A stretch of 25,029 bases of DNA from Atopobiaceae bacterium (GTDB lineage Bacteria; Actinomycetota; Coriobacteriia; Coriobacteriales; Atopobiaceae): positions 1 through 25,029 of the forward strand of contig CADFJN010000026.1 in the NCBI GenBank assembly GCA_902834555.1, given 5' to 3'. The notes under the pieces are model-generated. The model saw only the letters and a program-made list of their open reading frames with translations. It was not told the origin of the DNA and made no database searches. Of the stretch, positions 1 through 11,107 are shown in pieces. Each line of letters opens with the position of its first letter. Positions within the stretch are counted from its first letter, which is position 1. The position numbers and the translations under genes were made by a program.

Positions 1-53
1 GCGCAGGCTGGGGCTTGCGGGGTAGGATGGTCCAAGAAAACGTCCGCATCCCC
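1..53. repeat. Left copy of 53-bp terminal inverted repeat
   Basis: These 53 bases are the exact reverse complement of 24975-25027. Identity ends at base 54, where the two copies diverge completely. The left copy begins at the first base of the window, so the repeat may continue outside. It holds no transposase gene. A dispersed repeat at which the assembly broke is the simplest reading (inference). Confidence 0.9.
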
Positions 54-95
54 TTTAGACCGAGGCCGCTGCCAAAACGGGCACTCCGGCGAGGA

Positions 96-151
96 TGAGA
101 CAAAGGGACTGTCCCTTTGTCTCACCTCCGGCGACAAACCGGCGCCGGAGG
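96..151. repeat. REP-like double palindrome, possible murJ terminator
   Basis: Two hairpins lie side by side. The first has perfect 14-bp arms (96-109 and 111-124, TGAGACAAAGGGAC and its complement) around a single base. The second has perfect 9-bp arms (125-133 CCTCCGGCG and 143-151) around 9 bases. They sit 9 bases past the murJ stop on the minus strand, so they could end that operon, but no run of T follows. The first palindrome resembles REP-type elements; related CCTCCGG-GAC units occur at 15941-16014. Confidence 0.6.
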
Positions 152-160
152 GAGCTCCGC

Positions 161-1780
161 CTACCCGCGGCGGCGAGTGAAGCGCCCAAGCACAGACTTG
201 ATGAAGCGCGACTCGGGCATCTTGAGCGCAATCGACAGCCCATAGGTCACAAGAACCGCTGGCACGCCACCTGCAATGCAATAGAGAATAGACGTCAGCG
301 TGTGGCCGGCACAGTCCCCAACAAACGCGTTAAGAGCAGCGAGAATCCCCGCGCCCACGGCAGCGCCTACCAGTCCAATGAGGACCGACTTCACAAGCGA
401 CCCCAGAATGCTCCTAAGCCCAAGCGACCCAACGGCGTGGCGTAAAAACGCCACAATGACGATATCCACCGCGAGGAAGAACAGGGCCGAGGTCAGCGAG
501 ACATACACGATAGCCTGGAACTCGCTCAGTCCCTGTGGCATGAGGAAGAGTAAAAGCGCAACCTGCCACGCCGTTCCCACAACACTCGCAATCGCGTATA
601 GGACCATCCGCCTCATTGCCGAGAAGACCTTCTGCAGGTACATGCACACACTGTAGAGCGGCAATGCGCACGCAAGGCCAAACAGATAGCCCGCCGTCAT
701 CGAGAGCTGGTCAGAGGTGAACTTCCCCGCCGCAACGATCGAGGTCAGCGGCATGGAGAAGACGATGAGATACATCGCAAACGGCACCATGAAGAAGAGA
801 ATCTCGCTCAGTCCGGCAGAGATGCCCCGCTTGAAACCAGCGTCGTCGTTCTTTGCAAAGCTGTCGGACAGCTCCGTGAACATGGCCGTGGTGATGGGCA
901 CGGTAAGGATTGCGTACGGCAGGGTGTACCAAAGACGCGCGTAGTAGGCCACCGACGCGCCGGACACCGTCACGGAGAGCGCGGTGCTCTGCTGGACGGA
1001 GGTCTGGACAAATGACGTGATCATCACGACAAGCGAGGGGACGCCAATGGAGAGCGTCTCCTTAAGGTGGGGGTCATGCCAGTCGACATGCCATGTAAGG
1101 TGGATGCCGTGCTTGCGCAGAGAAGGCATCTGGCAGACAACCTGCACCGCTACGCCAAGAGGGTTGCCAATGGCCAGAATCACCGTTGCAAGCGTCGGGT
1201 TGGAGCCCACAAGCGCCGCATAGAGCAGAAACGACGCCGTGACCACAAAGTTGTTGAAGATGGAGCTTGCGCTGCTCCAGAAGTAGTCCCTCTCGGCGTT
1301 GAGCACGCCCGAGAAGATCGAAGACAGCGAGTAGAGCACAACCTCCACCACGAAGAACCTAAAGAGGTAGGTGGCAAAGCTTGCGTCGAACTCGCTTGTG
1401 GCCGAGAAGGACTGTGTCCACACCAGTTGGGCGGCAAAGACAAAGCCGAGAATTGCCACACCGCCCATGAGCAGGATGATGATGGAGACGAGATTGGACG
1501 TGTAGCGGCTAGCGCCCTCGGATCCCTCGCGCCGCTTGACCGACATGTAGACCGGCAGAAACGCCGTCACAAGCATGCCGCCAACGACAATCTCGTAGAG
1601 CTGGTTAGGGAGGTTGTTGGCCACCGAGTAGCAGCTGGCCACCATGCCGGCGCCAAGGGCAAAGCTCTGGCCCCAGGTGCGGAAGAAGCCGGTAATGCGG
1701 CTCACGATGACGAGGAAGCTCATAAGCGCGGCGTTGCGCCCCACCTGGTTCTCGGTAGACTCGGCCTGGGTATCGCTCAC
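161..1780 (-). CDS. murJ: MurJ-family lipid II flippase
   Basis: 539-residue polytopic membrane protein of the MurJ/MviN family, which moves lipid II across the cytoplasmic membrane for peptidoglycan synthesis. The family signature is seen at the N-terminus (about residues 13-85: the SRITGFFR segment, then NLPNQLYEIVVGGML followed by FLPVY), and about fourteen hydrophobic segments follow over the whole length. Length matches the family. The start is GTG at 1780; its GTGA overlaps the stop of the upstream deacylase gene by 4 bases, which shows translational coupling. It is the last gene of the uvrA-ybaK-murJ operon. Actinobacterial MurJ proteins often carry an extra cytoplasmic pseudokinase part; this one does not. 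The C-terminus is short, basic and Arg-rich. Confidence 0.9.
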   Translation of the reverse strand: MSDTQAESTENQVGRNAALMSFLVIVSRITGFFRTWGQSFALGAGMVASCYSVANNLPNQLYEIVVGGMLVTAFLPVYMSVKRREGSEGASRYTSNLVSIIILLMGGVAILGFVFAAQLVWTQSFSATSEFDASFATYLFRFFVVEVVLYSLSSIFSGVLNAERDYFWSSASSIFNNFVVTASFLLYAALVGSNPTLATVILAIGNPLGVAVQVVCQMPSLRKHGIHLTWHVDWHDPHLKETLSIGVPSLVVMITSFVQTSVQQSTALSVTVSGASVAYYARLWYTLPYAILTVPITTAMFTELSDSFAKNDDAGFKRGISAGLSEILFFMVPFAMYLIVFSMPLTSIVAAGKFTSDQLSMTAGYLFGLACALPLYSVCMYLQKVFSAMRRMVLYAIASVVGTAWQVALLLFLMPQGLSEFQAIVYVSLTSALFFLAVDIVIVAFLRHAVGSLGLRSILGSLVKSVLIGLVGAAVGAGILAALNAFVGDCAGHTLTSILYCIAGGVPAVLVTYGLSIALKMPESRFIKSVLGRFTRRRG

Positions 1781-2280
1781 CTGGTCTCCTCTCGGCAGAT
1801 GTCGGCGTACTTGGCGTCGCAGAACGCAAGTAGGTCGTCAGGGGCAAGGCGCAGGGAGAGTCCCCGCCTGCCACCCGAGATGCCAATGATGTCAAAGAGC
1901 TGGGCCGTCTCGTCTATGAGCGTGGGAAAGCGCTTCTTCATGCCCACGGGCGAGCAGCCCCCGCGCACGTAGCCCGTAAGGCCCTCGAGCTCCTTGGTGG
2001 GAAGCATCGAGAGGCTCTTCTCGCCCGCAGCTGCCGCGGCCTTCTTGAAGTCGAGCTCCTCGCCCACGGGAATGCAGCACACCACGTAGGTGCCGGAAGG
2101 AGCCACCGTGACCAGCGTCTTGAACGAGGACACCGGGTCGACGCCGGCCTCGAGCGCCATGCGCAGGCCCAGGCCTCGCGTGAGGTCGTCCTCCTCGAGC
2201 TCCTGATACGTGAAGGAGATGCCCGCACGCTCAAGCTCGCGCATGGCGTTGGTCTTCTGGAGCTTCTCGCGCTTTGCCAT
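1777..2280 (-). CDS. ybaK: Cys-tRNA(Pro) deacylase YbaK
   Basis: 167-residue protein of the YbaK/EbsC family. These trans-editing enzymes hydrolyse Cys-tRNA(Pro) made in error by prolyl-tRNA synthetase. The family features are visible: Lys54 in the FKTLV segment, which matches the conserved YbaK lysine, and the GGCSPVGMKK motif at residues 107-116. The length is typical. The gene starts 2 bases after the uvrA stop and overlaps murJ by 4 bases, so all three are probably made from one transcript. The combination has no obvious pathway logic and looks like a housekeeping cluster. A general aminoacyl-tRNA deacylase of the same fold is the only real alternative. Confidence 0.92.
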   Translation of the reverse strand: MAKREKLQKTNAMRELERAGISFTYQELEEDDLTRGLGLRMALEAGVDPVSSFKTLVTVAPSGTYVVCCIPVGEELDFKKAAAAAGEKSLSMLPTKELEGLTGYVRGGCSPVGMKKRFPTLIDETAQLFDIIGISGGRRGLSLRLAPDDLLAFCDAKYADICREETR

Positions 2281-2282
2281 GG

Positions 2283-5159
<2,877 letters not shown>

Positions 5160-5507
5160 GTGAGGTGGCTCCCCTCGTTGTTGCTAGCGAATCTGTAGCC
5201 GGTTCTGCGGGATAACGTAGAGCGGTGTCTCTCGCAGATGTTTTTAGCCAGCCTTTGAGTTTAGCTAAGCGGTGCCCCTGCGCGCAGCATGGGCTTTCTC
5301 GCACACGTCGCAACAACAATTCGTACGATTTTTCGCTGTCGGGACCTTTCTTCTCACCAGCCCTCCCCTCTCCTTTCTTTAGCGGTATCTGAGAAATGCG
5401 CAAAAAATACCTGCGGGAACGTCGAGAAGATTCTCAAATACCGATAAAGAACGAGAGGCTGAGAATTGCCTCTGGGCAACAGCCACGCAAGGGGGACAGC
5501 CAAGACA
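5160..5507. other. Intergenic region upstream of uvrA
   Basis: About 350 bases without a convincing gene. It must hold the uvrA promoter (minus strand), but I found no confident -35/-10 pair. The one structure of note is an inverted repeat, GGTATCTGAGAA at 5384-5395 against TTCTCAAATACC at 5431-5442 (one mismatch, a possible G-T pair in RNA). It could be a regulator site or an RNA hairpin. It is more AT-rich than the genes on either side. Confidence 0.5.
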
Positions 5508-5537
5508 AAGCCCCGCGTTGCCAAGGCAAAGCGGGGC
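5500..5537 (-). terminator. Rho-independent terminator of the GH3-gtrA unit
   Basis: Near-perfect hairpin at 5510-5537: GCCCCGC (5510-5516) pairs with 5531-5537, and TTGCC/GGCAA continue the stem inside around a two-base loop. On the minus strand it is followed by TTTGTCTTGG. It lies about 50 bases beyond the stop of the gtrA-like gene. Confidence 0.8.
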
Positions 5538-5585
5538 GAGAAACAATACAATAGGCCGGCAGCGTGCTAGCGGCAGAGGAGGCAA

Positions 5586-6116
5586 CTACGCCTCCTTGGC
5601 CTCGGGCTTCTTGTCCTTGGAGTCCGGCATGATCCAGAACTTGAGCAGCGGGAAGCTCACGACGACGGCCGCAAGCGTGTTGACAAACGACGCCACGGTG
5701 CCGGAGAGCCCCGCATCCCAGCCAAAGGTGCCCTGGCAGAATGCCGTCACGTAGCTTGGGAGGATGAGGTTGACAACCACGATGAGCACGGCAAGCAGCG
5801 CATACTTCCATGCAGCGTCCTTGAACGAGGTGTCGGAGTCAAACACCAGGAACATCTGAACGAAGAAGTTCACGACCTGCGCCAGCACCTCGGCGATGAG
5901 GAACGTGATGAAGCCGCCCAGGTAGTTCGAGCCGGGAGTGGTGTAGTCAAACAGCAGAAACTTGAACGGGCTATTCAGCTGCATAGCGTTAATGAAGATA
6001 GCCGTGCCCACCCAGGTGCAAACAAAGCGCGTAATGGTTGAGATGTTCGACAGCACGTTGAACTTGATGAACTGCCAGAGCGTCTTGTGCTCCTCGGTCC
6101 AGGTCTTGAAGCTCAT
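5586..6116 (-). CDS. GtrA-like four-helix membrane protein
   Basis: 176-residue membrane protein with four hydrophobic segments at about residues 16-44, 66-92, 103-123 and 138-163, and a charged, Lys/Glu-rich C-terminus. Size and topology match the GtrA family, whose members are thought to flip polyprenyl-phosphate-linked sugars or otherwise help glycosylate the cell surface. The family's usual short motifs are only weakly visible, so the call rests mostly on topology. The ATG at 6116 has GGGG about 9 bases upstream. It lies 94 bases after the GH3 gene on the same strand and ends at a clear terminator, so the two are probably co-transcribed, and a joint role in surface or oligosaccharide sugar metabolism is an inference. 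Confidence 0.65.
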   Translation of the reverse strand: MSFKTWTEEHKTLWQFIKFNVLSNISTITRFVCTWVGTAIFINAMQLNSPFKFLLFDYTTPGSNYLGGFITFLIAEVLAQVVNFFVQMFLVFDSDTSFKDAAWKYALLAVLIVVVNLILPSYVTAFCQGTFGWDAGLSGTVASFVNTLAAVVVSFPLLKFWIMPDSKDKKPEAKEA

Positions 6117-6210
6117 TGACTTGCCCCTTCCTTCCCGGCCACACGGCCGATCAACCTACATCCACACACGGCCGCGCCGCCCCACGCGACGACGCGGGAA
6201 AGCTCGGCTG

Positions 6211-8703
6211 CTACTTGTCCGCCGAGGCAAGCGCCCCGTTGGTACGCGCGTTGCCGATGAGGTTCACAACAAAGGCAATAAGAATCGGCACGACAAACCA
6301 GAGGAACCACACCAGGATGAAGCCCTCCCCGGTCGCAAGCTTGACGAGAAGCGCCGGCACGATACCCGCAAGGCCCCACCACTTGATCTCGCGCACAATG
6401 GCGTCGACCATGGCCACGGAGACCATGCCGTTGGTCATCTTTGCCAGCGCGCGCAGCGGCATGTTCCAGATGAACAGCACGTTGAGGTTTGGCTTGCCCG
6501 AGGCGTCGGCAGCGCGCTTCATGGCAGCAAGCACCAGCCACACAACCCAGAAGATCGGCGAGCGCCCGTGGTTAAGGTCGCAGAAGCACATGTTGCGATC
6601 AATGCGCACCTTGGAGCTGGGAATGGGGTGGCCGAGAAGCGCCGCAAAGTGCGCATCGTCTACGGTCTGCACCCTGCCCGTCTGGTAGGGCGTCACGTCG
6701 ACGTCGGCGTAGGGGTTGGCTGCATCGGTGCCCTCCACCTCGACGGTCCCAACAAGGCGAATGTCCTCGCTCGAAGCGCCAACGTGCAGCTCGTACGTGC
6801 CGCCCTCGACCTCCCAGGCGTCGGTGGCAACGTTAAAGTAGCGGAACGCCTTGTCGTCCAGGGTAATGCTCACCTGCTTGCTCTCGTGCGCGGCAAGCTC
6901 CACACGGGCGAAGCCCTTGAGCTCCTGGGCAGCGCGAAACACCTGGTGGTTGGGCTTGGACACGTAGAGCTGGCACACCTCAGTACCAGCACGGTCACCG
7001 TCGTTGGTAAGGGTAAAGGTCACTCCCTCGGGGGTCGCCTTAAGGTCGCTATACGAGAAGCTCGTGTACGAGAGACCATAGCCAAACGGGTACGCAACCT
7101 CGACGCCTGCCGTCTGGTAGTAGCGATATCCCACATAGATGCCCTCGCGGTACTCGGCGCTCATGCCCTGTGCCGGGAAGCGGTCCGCGGTAGGCGTGTC
7201 GGCCAGGCGCTTGGGCCAGGTCTCAGTGAGCTTGCCCGAGGGGTTCACGCGACCACACACAAGGTCGAGCGCCGCACCGGCGCCGGCCTGACCGCCAAGC
7301 GCGAGGTAGAGAACCGCGCGGGCGTCGGCAACCCAGTCGGTCTCGACGCAAGAGCCAGCCGAGAGGAGCACGACCACGTTGGGGTTCACCTGCGAGATGG
7401 CATGGAGGAGCTCGACCTGGTTGTCGTTCAGGCGCATGTTGCGACGGTCCGCACCCTCGGACTCCGCGATCTCGTCAAGCGCCAGACACGCAATGACAAC
7501 GTCGGCGTGTTGCGCCAGGTCGACGGCGGCATCGCGCTTGGCAGCGTCCTCGCCGCCGTGGCGAAGGAAGCCCTGCTCGTACCCAACGAGCGTAAGGCCG
7601 CTCTCCCCCATCATGTCGAGAATGTCGTCGACCTGTGTGCAGTTGACGGCAGAGGAACCAGCGCCCTGGTAGCGCGGCTCGCGGGCAAAGTCGCCCACGA
7701 GGGCAACCTTGGTCCCGGCAGCAAGCGGCAGCAGGGATCCTTCGTTCTTGAGAAGGACGGCGCCCTCGGCCGCAGCCTTGCGCGCAAGCGCATGGTGGGC
7801 GGCCTTGCCGAACTCGCCCGTGGCGCCCTCGACTGCCGGATGCGTGGAGAGCACCAGTTCAAGCGCATCGTCCACGCAGCCATCCAGCACCTCCTCGGAG
7901 AGGCGGCCGGAGTGAACCGCAGCCACAAGCTGACGGACGGAGTCCATACCGGGTGCGGGCATCTCGAAGGTGGAGCCCGCCTCCACGCCGGCAACGTGGT
8001 CGTTCGATCCGCCCCAGTCGGTGACCACAGCACCGTCGAAGCCCCACTCGCCGCGCAGGATGTCGCGCAGCAGGTGGCGGTTCTCGTTGGCGTAGGTGCC
8101 GTTGATCAGGTTGTAGGAGCTCATGATCGACTTGGGGTGGGCCTCGCGCACCACGATCTCGAAGGCCGTGAGGTAGTTCTCGCGCAGGGTGCGCTCATCG
8201 ACCACCGAGTTAGACGCCTGACGGCGCGTCTCCTGGCTGTTGGCGGCAAAGTGCTTGGGGCAGGCCGCAACGCCCTTGGACTGAATGCCGCGCACGTAGG
8301 AGGCGGCCATCTTGCCCGCAAGGTAGGGGTCCTCGGAGAAATACTCAAAGTTGCGCCCGCAGAGCGGCGAGCGCTTCATGCAGAGGCCAGGCCCCAGAAG
8401 CGTACCCACGCCCTGCGCTGCGGCCTCCTCGCCCAGCGCCTCGCCAATCTTCTCGCCAAGCGCCTCGTCCCAGGTGTTAGCAACCGTGACCGCCGTGGGG
8501 AAGCAGGTGGCGGGCTCGGAGCCAGCAATTCCCAGGTGGTCAGCCGCGCCAAGCTGGTGGCGCAGACCGTTGGGACCGTCGGAGAACTCCATGACGGGGA
8601 TGCCGAGGCGCTCAGAACCCCAGCTCCCGAAGGTCGTGGCCCCCTGGAGGAGCGCGCACTTCTCCTCCAGCGTCATCTTATCGATAATGTCTGCGTGCTT
8701 CAT
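6211..8703 (-). CDS. GH3 beta-glycosidase with C-terminal membrane domain
   Basis: 830-residue glycoside hydrolase family 3 enzyme, likely a beta-glucosidase or related exo-glycosidase. The N-terminal barrel shows the KHFAANSQE motif (residues 150-158) and the nucleophile Asp229 in VVTDWGG. The second domain carries the probable acid/base Glu416 in ESEGADR. A fibronectin-III-like domain follows at about 560-655. The enzyme then continues into a membrane part (about 715-820) with several hydrophobic segments, ending in a short polar tail. No signal peptide is present, so the side of the membrane on which the catalytic domain sits is unclear. ATG at 8703 has GAGGGAG about 9 bases upstream. The substrate cannot be told from the sequence. 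It shares a transcript with the gtrA-like gene. Confidence 0.92.
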   Translation of the reverse strand: MKHADIIDKMTLEEKCALLQGATTFGSWGSERLGIPVMEFSDGPNGLRHQLGAADHLGIAGSEPATCFPTAVTVANTWDEALGEKIGEALGEEAAAQGVGTLLGPGLCMKRSPLCGRNFEYFSEDPYLAGKMAASYVRGIQSKGVAACPKHFAANSQETRRQASNSVVDERTLRENYLTAFEIVVREAHPKSIMSSYNLINGTYANENRHLLRDILRGEWGFDGAVVTDWGGSNDHVAGVEAGSTFEMPAPGMDSVRQLVAAVHSGRLSEEVLDGCVDDALELVLSTHPAVEGATGEFGKAAHHALARKAAAEGAVLLKNEGSLLPLAAGTKVALVGDFAREPRYQGAGSSAVNCTQVDDILDMMGESGLTLVGYEQGFLRHGGEDAAKRDAAVDLAQHADVVIACLALDEIAESEGADRRNMRLNDNQVELLHAISQVNPNVVVLLSAGSCVETDWVADARAVLYLALGGQAGAGAALDLVCGRVNPSGKLTETWPKRLADTPTADRFPAQGMSAEYREGIYVGYRYYQTAGVEVAYPFGYGLSYTSFSYSDLKATPEGVTFTLTNDGDRAGTEVCQLYVSKPNHQVFRAAQELKGFARVELAAHESKQVSITLDDKAFRYFNVATDAWEVEGGTYELHVGASSEDIRLVGTVEVEGTDAANPYADVDVTPYQTGRVQTVDDAHFAALLGHPIPSSKVRIDRNMCFCDLNHGRSPIFWVVWLVLAAMKRAADASGKPNLNVLFIWNMPLRALAKMTNGMVSVAMVDAIVREIKWWGLAGIVPALLVKLATGEGFILVWFLWFVVPILIAFVVNLIGNARTNGALASADK

Positions 8704-9068
8704 CGAACCCGCTCCCTCGCATACATGGCGCCGCTATGCGCCTTACCTGCCTTAACTCTATTGCCCCACCAGCCGCGCCGGGAAAAAGTGGCACATTCGG
8801 TCTGCCACGTGCCACGAATGGCCCGCCCGGTGAGTGAGCGCCCGTGCGAGCAACGTCCTCGGCGCAGCGGAGGAACTCCTTTCCAGTCGTAACAGTAGGA
8901 GCACCGAGAAAGTCCACGCCCCAAAGGTCGTAACCGGTCAAAACTGGGTCGCGGTCTGCACCGCGCCCGCGCCGACGCGTGCCCAACGCTGCACCAGCAG
9001 CCCTCCCGCTCAGGTCGCGCAAACCCCCACCTTCGCGTACCATGTTCTGGGGGAATGGAGGGGGTCAC
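8704..9068. promoter_or_regulatory. Divergent intergenic region with inverted repeat
   Basis: 365 bases between the divergent GH3 gene and the response-regulator operon; both promoters must lie here, but neither has a strong consensus. A perfect 7-bp inverted repeat, GTGGCAC (8788-8794) and GTGCCAC (8809-8815) around 14 bases, lies about 85 bases upstream of the GH3 start. A second TGCCAC half lies inside it at 8803-8808. It could be an operator for GH3 control, for example by a LacI-type regulator. No direct repeat typical of LytTR binding was found. Confidence 0.35.
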
Positions 9069-9779
9069 ATGTACCGCATACTTATGGTCGAGGACGACGA
9101 GCGCGAGGCAGAGACGCTTCGCCACAGCCTGGAGCGCTATGCGCGCGAGAACAACCTGGAGTTCCAGGTGAGCTGGGAGCGCTCTGCCCTGGGCGCAACC
9201 TCGGGGGACGCGAAGTTCGACCTCATCTTCATGGACATTGGGCTTCCCGGTATCAACGGCATGGAGGCGGCCACTCTCATCCGCACCTACGACTCCGAGA
9301 CGCCCATCATCTTTGTCACCAACCTCGCGCAGTATGCAGTACGCGGGTACGAAGTGGACGCCCTGGACTTTGTGGTGAAGCCCGTCTCGTATTTCAACTT
9401 CAAGATGCGCATGGACAAGGCAATGCGCATCTTGAAGCGCAACTCTGGTATGAACGTGGTGGTGACTTCCCACGATGGCCTGCGCGTTATTCCGGCAGCG
9501 GAGCTGGTAGCCGTCGAGGTGTCTAACCACAGCTTGGTCTATCACCTTGCAGACGGCAACACCTATGTGGTGCGCGGCAGCCTCTCGAAGACCGAGGAGG
9601 ACCTCTCACAGGCGCCCTTTGTGCGCATCTCGAACAGCTGCCTGCTCAACATGGCGTACGTGCGCACCGTAACTGGCTCGGAGGTGCGCACCACCACAGG
9701 CGAGACGTACTTCTTTAGCCGCTCGCGCCGCCGCGCCGCAGTGGACGAGATAGCCAAATACCTGGGTGGAAGCATCTGA
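9069..9779 (+). CDS. LytTR-family response regulator
   Basis: 236-residue DNA-binding response regulator. The receiver domain (residues 1-120) has the acidic pocket Glu8-Asp9-Asp10, the phosphoacceptor Asp56 in FMDIGLPG, Thr84 and Lys104 in VVKPV. A LytTR domain follows (about 130-236), ending with the typical RISNSCLLNMAYV and YFFSRSRR-type stretches. LytTR regulators of the AgrA/VirR type control surface functions, peptide production or competence. An earlier in-frame ATG exists at 8979, but the ATG at 9069 is preferred: GGAGGGGG lies 5 bases before it and the receiver fold begins there. The stop overlaps the next gene's start by one base (TGATG), so it is translated together with the two kinases. 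Confidence 0.93.
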   Translation: MYRILMVEDDEREAETLRHSLERYARENNLEFQVSWERSALGATSGDAKFDLIFMDIGLPGINGMEAATLIRTYDSETPIIFVTNLAQYAVRGYEVDALDFVVKPVSYFNFKMRMDKAMRILKRNSGMNVVVTSHDGLRVIPAAELVAVEVSNHSLVYHLADGNTYVVRGSLSKTEEDLSQAPFVRISNSCLLNMAYVRTVTGSEVRTTTGETYFFSRSRRRAAVDEIAKYLGGSI

Positions 9780-11107
9780 TGAACGCCAGCCTTGCCGCCG
9801 ATTCTGTGGCGACCGTCACCCAGATTGCCTTGGCCATGCTCGTCTTTGCCTGGTCGCTCCCCCGGCGTCCACGCTTCTGGTTGCGCCTGGTTGGGTTGGC
9901 TGTGGCAGGAATTGCCCTGACCTTTGTGGGGGTTGCCGTGGCGGAGGCCACGGGCATGTCCACCACAGTTGGGCCCACTCGCGTGCTGGCCGAGTTCGTG
10001 CTCTTCTCCCTCGTGCTCGTACTGGCAGTGCCAGTTCTGCTCACTCTCTATGACACCTCAGTGTGGGTTGCGCTCTTCTTTGCCACGGCGGGCTATACGC
10101 TTCAGAACCTCGCAAGCGGTGTGGAGGGACTGCTCGTCTACCTGTTGGGCGAGCGAGCCATCCCGCTGGGGCTGGCCGAGACGGCAACGGTCACCTGCAT
10201 TGTGTACCTCCTGGGCTACCTGGCATTTGCCCTCCCGGTTAGACGCCACGGACTGGCCGATGTCGAGGACCACATGATGCTCGTCGTGGTTGCGGCTGTG
10301 CTTCTCGTTGTCATCGCCTTTGACCTGGTAAACAAATCCTTGCCCGTACTGGGGGCCAGCACCGGTGACGTGGTGCTTCTGCGGGTGATCCACGGCATAT
10401 CCTGCGTGTTCATGCTGACCGTTGAGTTTGAGCTTCTCTACACAAGGAGCCTCCGCACAAACGTTGCCGCCATGGAGCGCGCACGCGCCGATGACGCCAA
10501 GGGGCTTGCCGCCTCGCGCTCCAACGCGCAGGCAATCAACGTGCGCATGCACGACATCCGTCACCAGCTACGCGACCTCGAGGCACTGGACTTTGTTGGC
10601 GCCGACGCGCTCGATGACCTTGAGCGCCAGCTGAGCGTCTACGACGCTGCGGCGAAGACCGGAAACGTCGCCCTGGACACAGTGCTTACCGAGAAGGGCC
10701 TGGTATGCGAGCGCGAAGGCATCGCCCTTGGCTGCGTGGCCGACGGGGGCGCGCTCTCCTTCATGGCGCCCGCAGACATCTACTCGCTCTTCGGCGATGC
10801 CGTTGACAACGCAATCGAGGCCGTCGAGAAGCTCGATGACCAGGACAAGCGTGTGATCGACCTCACGGTGAGGAGCACTGGCGGCATGGTGAGCGCACAT
10901 GTGGAGAACTACTTTTGTGGAGACGTGCGGCTTGCCAACGGGCTGCCGCTCGCGCCAAAACGCCAAGATGCCCGCGGTTATGGCGCGCGCCACATGCGCG
11001 CTGTCGCAGAGCGCTATGGGGGTTCGATCACCACGAGCACCGACGGGGATCTCTTCCGCCTCGATGTGCTCATTCCGCTGCCGGCCAAGGGGGTGGCGCA
11101 CAGGTGA
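9779..11107 (+). CDS. GHKL sensor histidine kinase (complete active site)
   Basis: 442-residue sensor kinase of the HPK10 (AgrC-like) class. About six or seven membrane helices fill residues 8-220. They are followed by a short coiled region and the dimerisation/phosphoacceptor segment INVRMHDIRHQL, in which His258 is the expected phosphorylation site. The ATPase domain has an N-box (DAVDNAIEAV) and a G-box (RGYGARHM). No periplasmic sensor domain is seen, so the signal is probably sensed at or in the membrane. Start ATG at 9779 follows GGTGGAAG. Partner regulator upstream (1-base overlap), paralogous kinase downstream (4-base overlap). No gene for a signal peptide is visible nearby. Confidence 0.92.
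   Translation: MNASLAADSVATVTQIALAMLVFAWSLPRRPRFWLRLVGLAVAGIALTFVGVAVAEATGMSTTVGPTRVLAEFVLFSLVLVLAVPVLLTLYDTSVWVALFFATAGYTLQNLASGVEGLLVYLLGERAIPLGLAETATVTCIVYLLGYLAFALPVRRHGLADVEDHMMLVVVAAVLLVVIAFDLVNKSLPVLGASTGDVVLLRVIHGISCVFMLTVEFELLYTRSLRTNVAAMERARADDAKGLAASRSNAQAINVRMHDIRHQLRDLEALDFVGADALDDLERQLSVYDAAAKTGNVALDTVLTEKGLVCEREGIALGCVADGGALSFMAPADIYSLFGDAVDNAIEAVEKLDDQDKRVIDLTVRSTGGMVSAHVENYFCGDVRLANGLPLAPKRQDARGYGARHMRAVAERYGGSITTSTDGDLFRLDVLIPLPAKGVAHR

Noticed and set aside
5962..8892. 976-codon open frame on the plus strand
   Set aside because: Antisense shadow of the GH3 and gtrA-like genes; Arg/His/Ala/Val-rich low-complexity translation without motifs.
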